A stretch of 5,931 nucleotides of DNA from Comamonadaceae bacterium. GTDB lineage: Bacteria; Pseudomonadota; Gammaproteobacteria; Burkholderiales; Burkholderiaceae_C. Positions within the stretch are counted from its first letter, which is position 1; each line of letters begins with the position of its first letter. The stretch spans positions 1 to 5,931 of the forward strand of contig CANGOY010000133.1 in assembly GCA_947455585.1 (NCBI GenBank), read 5' to 3'. Of this stretch, positions 1 to 5,892 are shown piece after piece. The translations under genes and the position numbers were made by a program. The notes beneath the pieces were generated by a model. That model saw only the letters and a list, made by a program, of their open reading frames with translations, was not told the origin of the DNA and ran no database searches.

Positions 1-857
1 CGCAGCACTGGCGTCACGCGTGCGCGGCTATCGAAGTAGCCAATGTCGTGGTCGCTCAGGTGCAGTGAATTGATGCTCACGTCAGCCGTCACTGCCAAGC
101 CTTCTTTCTTAGCTGCACGCACCAACTCCACGCCTTCGGCACTGGAGATGCGGCACAGGTGCACGCGTGCGCGGGTAGCGCGCATGAGCGCAAAAATGGT
201 GTGCAAGGCAATGGTCTCTGCGGCCACAGGCACGCCGCTCAAACCCAAACGGGTGGCAAGTGCACCACTGGCGGCCACGCCTTTGCCCAAATGCATGTCT
301 TGGGGGCGCAGCCACACGGTGTAGCCAAAGGTGGCGGCGTATTGCAAAGCGCGTTGCAATACTTGGGTGTTTTCCAACGGCACTTCAGCTTGACTAAAGC
401 CCACGCAGCCTGCGTCGGTGAGGTCTGACATTTCGGTCAGCACTTCGCCTTTCAAACCACGGGTCAGTGCACCCAGCGGGAACACGCGAGCGCGGTGTAA
501 TTTTTCTGCGCGGAACTTCAACATTTCAATCAGGCCTGGCTCGTCCAACACGGGGTCGGTGTCGGGTGGGCACACGAGGCTGGTCACACCACCGGCCACA
601 GCGGCGGTGAGCTCGGAGGCTAGCATGCCTTCGTGTTCGTAGCCGGGTTCGCGCAAGCGCACTTGCAAGTCAACCAAGCCGGGGGCGACGATGCAGCCCT
701 TGGCGTCAATGGTTTGTTCAGCTTTAAAGTTGGCAGGTAATTTTTCGCCCGTCTTAGCGATGGCCACGATGTGGCCATCAGCCACCGCGACATCGGCGGT
801 GTGGTCAAAGCCAGAGGCTGGGTCAATGACACGACCGTTTTGAATCAGGATGTTCAT
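1..857 (-). CDS. pyrC': Non-catalytic dihydroorotase homologue (PyrC'), partial at window edge
   Basis: The reading frame is open from ATG at 857 to the window edge, giving 285 codons of a family usually about 420-430 residues; the C-terminus is missing. The amidohydrolase/dihydroorotase fold is clear from IVAPGLVD, LREPG (68-72) and VCPPDTDPVLDEPG (95-108). In active enzymes the residues before LREPG are HxH, the metal ligands. Here they are Gln65-Val-Arg67. The usual HxED segment reads RPQD (184-187), and the HICH-type motif reads HLCR (233-236). With these ligands lost, dihydroorotase activity is very unlikely. In Pseudomonas such a PyrC' is a structural partner of PyrB in the aspartate transcarbamoylase holoenzyme, and I infer the same role here. 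The start codon overlaps the pyrB stop (ATGA), with a GGGGA ribosome-binding sequence just upstream, implying coupled translation. Automatic annotation would probably label it an active dihydroorotase. Confidence 0.93.
   Translation of the reverse strand, partial: MNILIQNGRVIDPASGFDHTADVAVADGHIVAIAKTGEKLPANFKAEQTIDAKGCIVAPGLVDLQVRLREPGYEHEGMLASELTAAVAGGVTSLVCPPDTDPVLDEPGLIEMLKFRAEKLHRARVFPLGALTRGLKGEVLTEMSDLTDAGCVGFSQAEVPLENTQVLQRALQYAATFGYTVWLRPQDMHLGKGVAASGALATRLGLSGVPVAAETIALHTIFALMRATRARVHLCRISSAEGVELVRAAKKEGLAVTADVSINSLHLSDHDIGYFDSRARVTPVL
759..779. repeat. Perfect 9-bp inverted repeat inside pyrC'
   Basis: GATGGCCAC and GTGGCCATC flank a 3-nt loop (GAT). The repeat lies about 80-100 nt into the pyrC' coding sequence, over the codons for D-G-H-I-V-A-I. 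The stem is perfect and GC-rich, so it should fold in mRNA. It has no U-tract, so it is not an intrinsic terminator. The encoded peptide is typical of amidohydrolases, so the symmetry may be a by-product of codon choice. The repeat is directly visible; any function is speculation. Confidence 0.5.
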
Positions 858-1816
858 GCTTCATTCCCCGCCACGATAGACATCACGGCCATACGCACAG
901 CAATACCAAACGTCACCTGCGACAAGATGACACTTTGCGGCCCATCGACCACAGCAGATTCAATCTCCACACCACGGTTGATGGGACCGGGGTGCATGAC
1001 GATGGCATCGGGCTTGGCCAGTTGCAGCTTCTCTTGCGTGAGGCCAAACGATTTGAAATACTCTTGGCTCGAGGGCAACAACGCGCCGCTCATGCGTTCG
1101 TTTTGCAAGCGCAGCATGATGACCACATCGCAGCCCTTGATGCCTTCTTCGAGGTTGTTGAACACCTTCACACCCATGGCCGACAAATCGCTGGGCACCA
1201 AAGTTTTGGGGCCCACCACACGCACCTCAGCGCAGCCGAGTGTGGTGAGCGCGTGAATGTCCGAACGCGCCACACGCGAGTGCAGCACGTCGCCAACGAT
1301 GGCCACCGTGAGGTTGGCAAAGTCGCCTTTGTAATGACGGATGGTGTACATGTCCAGCAAACCCTGCGTGGGGTGTGCGTGGCGGCCGTCACCGGCGTTG
1401 ACCACGTGCACATGGGGCGCGACGTGTTCGGCAATCAGGTAAGGCGCACCCGACTCGCTGTGGCGGACCACAAAAATATCAGCAGCCATAGCACTCAGGT
1501 TGGCAATGGTGTCGAGCAGCGACTCGCCCTTGGCAGCGGATGAACGCGCGATGTCGAGGTTGAACACGTCTGCCGACAAACGCGTGGCGGCAATTTCAAA
1601 CGTGGTGCGTGTGCGTGTGCTGTTTTCGAAGAACAAGTTGAACACGCTCTTGCCGCGCAGCAAAGGCACCTTCTTCACTTCGCGGTCGTTGACCGAGACG
1701 AAGTTGGCTGCGGTGTCGAGGATGTGCGTCAAGATATTGCGCGACAAACCTTCGGTGGAGAGCAGGTGAATCAGCTCGCCGTTTTTATTGAGTTGGGGGT
1801 TGCGTTTGTAGAGCAT
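854..1816 (-). CDS. pyrB: Aspartate carbamoyltransferase catalytic subunit
   Basis: PyrB condenses carbamoyl phosphate with L-aspartate to N-carbamoyl-aspartate, the committed step of pyrimidine synthesis, in the cytoplasm. At 320 residues it is full length. Carbamoyl-phosphate loop S66-T-R-T-R-T (within FFENSTRTRTTFE) and HAHPTQ (147-151) belong to the N-terminal domain. The S-x-x-KGES loop around Lys97 supplies the residues contributed from a neighbouring subunit. GDVLHSRVARS (175-185), MLRLQNERM (234-242) and MHPGPINRG (274-282) mark the aspartate domain. The GD-x-x-HSRVARS form fits ATCases that pair with a PyrC-type protein, and no pyrI regulatory gene is seen here. ATG at 1816 is preceded by AAAGGCGAG at good spacing, 9 nt after the pyrR stop. 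The stop overlaps the pyrC' start by 4 nt. Confidence 0.97.
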   Translation of the reverse strand: MLYKRNPQLNKNGELIHLLSTEGLSRNILTHILDTAANFVSVNDREVKKVPLLRGKSVFNLFFENSTRTRTTFEIAATRLSADVFNLDIARSSAAKGESLLDTIANLSAMAADIFVVRHSESGAPYLIAEHVAPHVHVVNAGDGRHAHPTQGLLDMYTIRHYKGDFANLTVAIVGDVLHSRVARSDIHALTTLGCAEVRVVGPKTLVPSDLSAMGVKVFNNLEEGIKGCDVVIMLRLQNERMSGALLPSSQEYFKSFGLTQEKLQLAKPDAIVMHPGPINRGVEIESAVVDGPQSVILSQVTFGIAVRMAVMSIVAGNEA

Positions 1817-1818
1817 GT

Positions 1819-1827
1819 CTCGCCTTT
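1819..1827 (-). promoter_or_regulatory. Shine-Dalgarno of pyrB
   Basis: Read on the minus strand, a purine-rich AAGGCGAG-type stretch overlaps the pyrR stop codon and ends 2-3 nt before the pyrB ATG, with its AAGG core 6 nt away. It is the clearest ribosome-binding site in the pyrimidine cluster and supports the ATG at 1816 as the pyrB start. It also shows that pyrB follows pyrR on one message. Confidence 0.6.
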
Positions 1828-2332
1828 ATTCGCTCTCGACTGAAAAATTAAATTGGCCGTTGTCATCTTTGGTCAGCGCCAGCGATTGGGTGGCAGGCAA
1901 TGCCACACGGGCTGCGGCGTAGTCGGCCTGAATGGGCAGCTCGCGGCCACCGCGGTCCACCAACACAGCCAACTGCACATTGGCAGGACGTCCGTAATCG
2001 AACAACTCGTTGAGCACGGCGCGAATGGTGCGGCCGGTGTAGAGCACGTCGTCCAGCACGATGAGGTGTGCGCCGTTCACTTCAAAGGGCAGCTTGGTTT
2101 GGCCGCCATCGGCCAAACCGCGTTGCGCAAAGTCGTCGCGGTGCATGGCTGACGAAATACTGCCAGCTTCGCCTTCAAGCTTCAAATCTTTTTGCAAACG
2201 CGCTGCGAGCCAAGCACCACCCGAGGTGATGCCCACCAAACGTGTGGTGGGCGTGAGCATGCTGCGCACGCCTTTGAGCAGCTCGGTGTACAAGCTCTCC
2301 GCGTCCAGCATGAGGTTTCCGTGGGTACTCAT
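1826..2332 (-). CDS. pyrR: PyrR family bifunctional pyrimidine regulator / uracil phosphoribosyltransferase
   Basis: This 168-aa protein has a type I phosphoribosyltransferase fold. The PRPP-binding motif is VLDDVLYTGRTIRAV (92-106), where the two Asp residues and the Thr-Gly bind ribose phosphate. ITSGGAWLA (35-43) is the PPi loop. VDRGGRELPIQADY (125-138) is the segment typical of PyrR rather than of Upp-type uracil phosphoribosyltransferases. In Bacillus, PyrR binds pyr mRNA when UMP is high and attenuates transcription. In pseudomonads the gene also precedes pyrB-pyrC'. Its ATG at 2332 overlaps the ruvX stop (ATGA), so no leader lies directly before it. Whether this copy regulates RNA, salvages uracil or does both cannot be read from sequence. 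Identity is secure; mode of action is inferred. Confidence 0.94.
   Translation of the reverse strand: MSTHGNLMLDAESLYTELLKGVRSMLTPTTRLVGITSGGAWLAARLQKDLKLEGEAGSISSAMHRDDFAQRGLADGGQTKLPFEVNGAHLIVLDDVLYTGRTIRAVLNELFDYGRPANVQLAVLVDRGGRELPIQADYAAARVALPATQSLALTKDDNGQFNFSVESE
2231..2252. repeat. Perfect 8-bp inverted repeat inside pyrR
   Basis: GCCCACCA and TGGTGGGC face each other across a 6-nt loop. On the mRNA (minus) strand the loop reads CACGTT. The hairpin covers roughly codons 27-34 of pyrR. There is no following U-run, so it is not a terminator, and the loop does not match the conserved CAGAGAGG-like PyrR binding loop of Bacillus attenuators as I recall it. The symmetry is visible; a role in pyr regulation is untested. 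Confidence 0.45.
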
Positions 2333-2766
2333 AAGTTCTCTCGAAAAAATTGATTGAGGATGATGCAGGCCGATGCAGCATCTGCATCTTTGGCGCCCTG
2401 ACTGTGGGCTTCGGTAGTGCTGTAACGCTCGTCTACTTCAAACACAGGCAGGTTGAAGCGCCCGTTGAGTTGGCGTGCAAATTTTTTGGCCTTGGCCGTG
2501 TTCTCGTGTGCCGCACCGTCAGGGTGATAAGGCACGCCCACCACCAGCGCGTCGGGCTGCCACTCGGCAATGCGTTGGGTGATGAGCGCCCAACGGGCAT
2601 CGCCTTCGGCATTGACCGTGGCTTGCGGTTGTGCTTCGCGCAGCAAGCGGCTGCCATAAGCCACGCCAGTGCGTTTGACACCGAAGTCAAACGCGAGAAA
2701 AGATTGAAAGTGCGCTGGCACGGCGGGCTTAGGTGCTGAGGCCAAAGGTGCGGCTTGTTCACTCAT
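2329..2766 (-). CDS. ruvX: Holliday junction resolvase-like / 16S rRNA processing protein RuvX (YqgF)
   Basis: This is a 145-aa RNase H-like nuclease of the YqgF/RuvX family. In enterobacteria it is implicated in pre-16S rRNA 5' processing, and related proteins act on Holliday junctions. The fold is marked by FDFGVKRTGVA (26-36, catalytic Asp27), VVGVP (75-79), VDERYST (111-117, acidic Glu113) and KDADAASACIIL (126-137, Asp129 as the late acidic residue). About 20 residues precede the conserved core, Ala/Pro-rich and probably disordered. I chose ATG at 2766 because it forms an ATGA overlap with the algH stop. A TTG at 2796 would extend the protein by 10 residues into algH and is less likely. 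The stop overlaps the pyrR start in the same way, so algH, ruvX and pyrR are probably translationally coupled. Confidence 0.93.
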   Translation of the reverse strand: MSEQAAPLASAPKPAVPAHFQSFLAFDFGVKRTGVAYGSRLLREAQPQATVNAEGDARWALITQRIAEWQPDALVVGVPYHPDGAAHENTAKAKKFARQLNGRFNLPVFEVDERYSTTEAHSQGAKDADAASACIILNQFFRENL

Positions 2767-3512
2767 GAGTGCCCCACTTCGTTGGACAGCATCCAAGGCT
2801 CTAAGCCAAGCAGCTTCATCGCCCGTGCGTAGCGTTGCTCCACGGGTGTGTCAAAAATCACGGCCATGTCTGCGCCCACGGTGAGCCAGCTGTTCTCTGC
2901 CAACTCCGACTCCAACTGGCCTTCACCCCACGCCGAATAGCCCAGCGAAATCAACACACGCTTGGGGCCTGCGCCAATCGACAAGGCTTCGAGCACGTCT
3001 TTAGAGGTGGTCATCTCTAGGCCACCGGGAATGGTCATGGTGGAGGCGTAAACCGATTCTTTGTCGCTCACGGCGCTCAAGGCTGCGGCTTCTTGGGCCG
3101 CTTCTGTCGCTTGCTCTTGAGCGAAATCATTCTCGGTATCAGCAGCGGCTTGAACTTCGGGCACAGAGGGTTGCGCTGTTTCTTGCGCCAACGGTGCAAC
3201 CACATCACCCGCTTGCTCTACCTCATGGCTCCACAATGCATCGTGCAACACAAAGCCGCGCTCAGTGTGGACGGGGCCGCCTTGCAGCACGGGAGCGTTC
3301 ATCAAGTCTTGGCGGTGCAGGGGCAGGTCGACTTTTTCAAACAAACCTTCCATCGACAAGTCGCTGGGTTTGTTGATGACCAAGCCCATCGCACCGCGTT
3401 CGCTGTGCTCGCACACATAGACCACGCTTTTGGCAAAAGTCTCATCTTCCAAACTGGGCATGGCAATCAAAAAATGATGCGTCAGGTTGATGGAGAGAGA
3501 ATCAGCGGTCAT
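2763..3512 (-). CDS. algH: UPF0301 family protein AlgH (YqgE) with internal low-complexity insertion
   Basis: The UPF0301/AlgH family is a small cytoplasmic protein family of poorly defined biochemical function; the name comes from an alginate phenotype in Pseudomonas. Family signatures are NLTHHFLIAMPSLED (9-23), SVVYVCEHSERGAMGLVINKP (29-49), LQGGPV (76-81), RGFVLH (85-90), MTTSKDVLEAL (167-177), SLGYSAWGEGQLE (189-201) and ENSWLT (206-211). E. coli AlgH is about 187 residues; this one is 249. The excess is mostly one stretch at residues 95-150, rich in Ala, Gln and Glu, between the RGFVLH strand and the STMTIPGG segment. The frame stays intact through it. The gene heads the ruvX-pyrR-pyrB-pyrC' unit, and its start lies 22 nt from the divergent photolyase ATG. 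No strong Shine-Dalgarno is visible before it. Confidence 0.94.
   Translation of the reverse strand: MTADSLSINLTHHFLIAMPSLEDETFAKSVVYVCEHSERGAMGLVINKPSDLSMEGLFEKVDLPLHRQDLMNAPVLQGGPVHTERGFVLHDALWSHEVEQAGDVVAPLAQETAQPSVPEVQAAADTENDFAQEQATEAAQEAAALSAVSDKESVYASTMTIPGGLEMTTSKDVLEALSIGAGPKRVLISLGYSAWGEGQLESELAENSWLTVGADMAVIFDTPVEQRYARAMKLLGLEPWMLSNEVGHS
3063..3230 (-). other. Ala/Gln/Glu-rich insertion within AlgH
   Basis: This covers residues about 95-150 of AlgH. It is acidic, rich in Ala, Gln and Glu, with Pro-containing spots in its first half (VAPLAQ, PSVPEV) and a helix-favouring second half (AQEQATEAAQEAAAL). It has no Cys and no hydrophobic core pattern, so it is likely a disordered or helical surface loop. 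The DNA here shows only loose, imperfect repetition of GCTTCT-like units, with no exact tandem repeat. Sequences on both sides match the family well, which argues against a frameshift. Confidence 0.75.
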
Positions 3513-3534
3513 ATGCCAATTTTAAAGGGTGAAC
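3513..3534. promoter_or_regulatory. Divergent algH/photolyase intergenic region
   Basis: Only 22 nt separate the two start codons. It contains TAAAAT on the minus strand (3519-3524), a fair -10 hexamer, but I see no good -35 at 16-18 nt from it. On the plus strand, TTGATG (3487-3492) is a possible -35 inside algH, with a poor -10 (CATATG) 17 nt on. If promoters for both directions are here they must overlap each other and the coding starts. Neither has been confirmed. Confidence 0.3.
3524..3529 (+). promoter_or_regulatory. Shine-Dalgarno of the photolyase gene
   Basis: AAAGGG lies 5 nt before the ATG at 3535. It decides the start: the in-frame GTG at 3529 begins within this element and would have no ribosome-binding sequence at proper distance. 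Confidence 0.65.
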
Positions 3535-5034
3535 ATGCCTAGCCAGTCGTCTAAATCTGCACACCATTTGCCACACGTGGACAAAGGTTTGATGTGGTTC
3601 CGTCGCGACCTGCGCGCGTTTGACAACGCGGCGCTGTTTCACGCGCTCAAAAGCTGCAAACAAGTCCATTGCGTGTTCGTGTTTGACAAAGCCATTTTGG
3701 ACAGCCTGCCCCGCGCGGACCGCCGAGTGGAGTTCATCCGCGAGTCGCTCGTGGCGCTGGACGCCGAGTTGCACGCCGTGGCTGGCCAAGCGGATGCTGG
3801 CCTCATCGTGCGCCACGCCGTGGCTGCTGACGAAGTGCCACGCTTGGCCCACGAGTTGAGCGTGCAAGAGGTGTTTGCCAACCACGACGACGAGCCCGAT
3901 TCACTGGCACGCGATGCCCAAGTGCGCGGCGGCTTAGCCAACTTTGGTATTGGTTTTCAAACCTTCAAAGACCACGTCATTTTTGAACGCAGCGAGGTGC
4001 TGACCCAAATGGGCAAGCCCTACGGCGTGTTCACGCCCTACAAAAACGCGTGGCTGCAAAAGGTGAATGACTTTTATTTGAAGTCCTACCCTGTGGGCAA
4101 ATACATCAAAGCGCTGGCCGCACGGCCAAAGGCCTACCAACTTCCCGTGCCTAGCTTGGCCGAGATTGGCTTTGAAGCCACCAACCTCAGCAGTCTGCAC
4201 GTACCCACCGGCAGCCCCGGCGGCTTGGCCTTGTTTGAAGACTTCTTCGACCGCATGGACAAGTACGACGAAACCCGCAACTTCCCCGCCATCAAAGGCC
4301 CCAGCTACTTGGGCGTGCATTTGCGCTTTGGCACGGTGTCGATTCGCCAGCTGGCATCGACCGCGTACAAGCGCATGTTGGTGGGCTCCGCCGGTGCCGA
4401 GGTCTGGCTGTCTGAGCTGGTGTGGCGCGATTTTTATCACCAAATCTTGCACCACCACCCACGTGTAGTGACGGGTGCGTTCAAGCCCGAGTACAACGAC
4501 ATCAAATGGGACCACCACAAGCATGCCAAAGAGTTGTTTGCCGCGTGGTGCGAAGGCCGCACCGGCTACCCGTTGGTCGATGCAGCCATGGCGCAAATCA
4601 ACCAAACCGGCTACATGCACAACCGCCTGCGCATGGTGGTGGCCAGCTTTTTGACCAAAGACCTTGGCATCGATTGGCGCTGGGGCGAGCACTACTTTGC
4701 CGAGCACCTGAACGACTTTGACCTCGCTGCCAACAACGGCGGCTGGCAGTGGGCCAGTTCTAGCGGCTGCGATGCGCAGCCCTACTTTCGCATCTTCAAT
4801 CCAACCAACCAAAGCGAGAAGTTTGACCCTGAAGGCAAGTTCATTCGCCGCTATGTGCCTGCGCTGGCCAAGCTCAACAACAAAGCCATCCATGCACCAT
4901 GGTTGGCCAAGCCAATCGAACTAGACGAAGCGGGTTTGGTGCTAGGGCGCGATTACCCAAGGCCCGTTGTGGACCACGCCGAGGCACGCACGCTCACGCT
5001 GGAGCGGTATGCGGTGGTGAAGAAGGTGAAATAA
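3535..5034 (+). CDS. phrB: Class I CPD deoxyribodipyrimidine photo-lyase
   Basis: This FAD enzyme uses blue/near-UV light to split cyclobutane pyrimidine dimers. It is 499 residues, a little longer than E. coli PhrB, with about 17 extra residues before the antenna domain. The N-terminal Rossmann-like domain begins LMWFRRDLRAFDNAAL (19-34). The FAD-binding helical domain contains WLSELVWRDFYHQIL (291-305), TGYPLVDAAM (343-352), MHNRLRMVVASFL (361-373), DWRWGEHYF (380-388) and NNGGWQWASS (400-409). The electron-transfer Trp triad is present as Trp325, Trp381 and Trp404, equivalent to E. coli W306, W359 and W382. Glu294, Trp297 and Met367 correspond to the E. coli dimer-binding residues, favouring CPD repair over cryptochrome or (6-4) function. 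The antenna cofactor cannot be decided. The gene is monocistronic, and its stop lies 3 nt from the converging neighbour's stop. Confidence 0.96.
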   Translation: MPSQSSKSAHHLPHVDKGLMWFRRDLRAFDNAALFHALKSCKQVHCVFVFDKAILDSLPRADRRVEFIRESLVALDAELHAVAGQADAGLIVRHAVAADEVPRLAHELSVQEVFANHDDEPDSLARDAQVRGGLANFGIGFQTFKDHVIFERSEVLTQMGKPYGVFTPYKNAWLQKVNDFYLKSYPVGKYIKALAARPKAYQLPVPSLAEIGFEATNLSSLHVPTGSPGGLALFEDFFDRMDKYDETRNFPAIKGPSYLGVHLRFGTVSIRQLASTAYKRMLVGSAGAEVWLSELVWRDFYHQILHHHPRVVTGAFKPEYNDIKWDHHKHAKELFAAWCEGRTGYPLVDAAMAQINQTGYMHNRLRMVVASFLTKDLGIDWRWGEHYFAEHLNDFDLAANNGGWQWASSSGCDAQPYFRIFNPTNQSEKFDPEGKFIRRYVPALAKLNNKAIHAPWLAKPIELDEAGLVLGRDYPRPVVDHAEARTLTLERYAVVKKVK

Positions 5035-5037
5035 GGC

Positions 5038-5685
5038 TTACTCGCCTCTGAGTGCCGCCAACACATTCGCCTGCGGCTCGCGCATGCTGCCCACCGCGAA
5101 GTGTTGCAGCAAGCGGCTCACTTCTTGGGCGCCGCTCAGGCTGGTTTTGATGTCGTCGGCCACGCGCTTGGCGCGCAGGCGGGCCAGTTGCACGGCCAAT
5201 GAATCGGCCACTTGTTGCACCGCCGTCAGCTGCACGTCTTGCGCGAGCTGGGCCATGCTTTGCACGTCCAGCTGGGCTTCGGTGGGCAAGTCAGACTCGG
5301 GCGACTCAGACCAATCGTTAAGGATGCTCACTAAGCGCTGCGAAATCACATCGGCCTGCTCTAAAAACAGCAGGTGGTTGATGACTTGCAGGCTGTCTTC
5401 CACAGGCTTGTCGTGTTCGTTGAACTGCTCGCGCAGCTGCAAACCACTCAGCACCTGCGAGGCCGCGCTGGCCTCGGGCTCTTCAATGCTGCGGTTGGGG
5501 GCCAAACGCAGGCCTTCAAAAAAGTGGGTGGCCAGCGACCAAAAAGTGCGCCAGCCAGTCAGTGTTTCAGCGTATAGCTGACGCTGGCAAAGTAGCTCTA
5601 GCTCGCGCGCAGCCTGCAAATCCACCGTTGGGCGCTGGCGCAGCAAGGCCAGCACGTGGGTTTCAAATTGCCCGCGTACTTGCAT
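5038..5685 (-). CDS. Unrecognised 215-aa helical protein, possibly related to ChpA/FimL N-terminal region
   Basis: I do not firmly recognise this protein. It is 215 residues, almost certainly all-helical, with no signal peptide or membrane segment, one Cys (33), and many Gln, Leu and Ala. Residues 45-110 (GWRTFWSLATHFFEGLRL, then an ASQVLSGL helix and NHLLFLEQA) resemble, from memory, a repeat in the N-terminal region of ChpA-type chemotaxis kinases. Residues 106-172 (LFLEQADVISQRLVSILNDW followed by SMAQLAQDVQL helices) look like a histidine phosphotransfer bundle without the phospho-accepting His, as in FimL. This is pattern memory, not an alignment. ATG at 5685 is the only usable start, since an in-frame stop lies eight codons upstream. 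It follows rubredoxin by 5 nt, probably in one operon, with no clear Shine-Dalgarno. The antisense frame is Ser/Cys-rich and looks like a shadow. Confidence 0.8.
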   Translation of the reverse strand: MQVRGQFETHVLALLRQRPTVDLQAARELELLCQRQLYAETLTGWRTFWSLATHFFEGLRLAPNRSIEEPEASAASQVLSGLQLREQFNEHDKPVEDSLQVINHLLFLEQADVISQRLVSILNDWSESPESDLPTEAQLDVQSMAQLAQDVQLTAVQQVADSLAVQLARLRAKRVADDIKTSLSGAQEVSRLLQHFAVGSMREPQANVLAALRGE

Positions 5686-5690
5686 GGTGA

Positions 5691-5858
5691 TTAGATTTGC
5701 ACCATTTCAAAGTCTTCTTTGCGTGCGCCGCACTCGGGGCAGGTCCAGTTCATGGGCACATCAGCCCACGCGGTGCCAGCGGCAATGCCGTGCTCAGGCG
5801 CGCCGGCCTCTTCGTCGTAAATCCATCCACAAATCAGACACATCCAGGTATTAGCCAC
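5691..5858 (-). CDS. rubA: Rubredoxin
   Basis: A 55-residue iron protein carrying one Fe bound by four Cys, used as a soluble one-electron carrier in the cytoplasm. Both knuckles are present: MCLICGWIY (Cys7, Cys10) and CPECGARKEDFE (Cys40, Cys43), with the intervening EHGIAAGTAWADVPMNW segment typical of short bacterial rubredoxins. I place the start at GTG 5858, which gives MANTWMCLIC and the usual family length. An ATG at 5894 would add 12 residues (MLFILCVDERNT) not seen in the family. The purine-rich GAAAGAAA just before the GTG is a weak ribosome-binding sequence. The redox partner is not in the window, so the pathway is unknown. The gene is probably co-transcribed with the 215-aa gene 5 nt downstream. 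Confidence 0.95.
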   Translation of the reverse strand: MANTWMCLICGWIYDEEAGAPEHGIAAGTAWADVPMNWTCPECGARKEDFEMVQI

Positions 5859-5892
5859 AGTATTTCTTTCGTCAACGCATAGAATGAAAAGC

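Noticed and set aside
935..1543. 202-codon open frame antisense to pyrB
   Set aside because: pyrB is certain on the other strand; this product is His/Val/Gly-rich with no family features, so it is a shadow.
1605..1620. GTGCGT short tandem repeat
   Set aside because: It encodes the repeated T-R-T-R-T of the carbamoyl-phosphate loop in PyrB, so catalytic sequence explains it.
2767..2796. TTG start extending ruvX by 10 residues
   Set aside because: The ATG at 2766 gives the same ATGA overlap seen at the next junctions, and the extension would only read algH sequence in another frame.
3529..3534. GTG start for photolyase two codons upstream of the ATG
   Set aside because: The GTG begins within the Shine-Dalgarno-like AAAGGG; the ATG at 3535 is at the right distance from it.
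3934..4893. Long open frame (319 codons) antisense to photolyase
   Set aside because: It lies wholly inside a well-conserved photolyase gene; its protein is Val/Gly/His-rich without recognisable motifs. It is explained by GC-biased codon use.
5084..5581. 165-codon plus-strand frame opposite the unrecognised 215-aa gene
   Set aside because: Product is Ser/Cys/Arg-rich and low quality. The minus-strand frame fills the whole interval, fits the operon spacing and has helical protein character.
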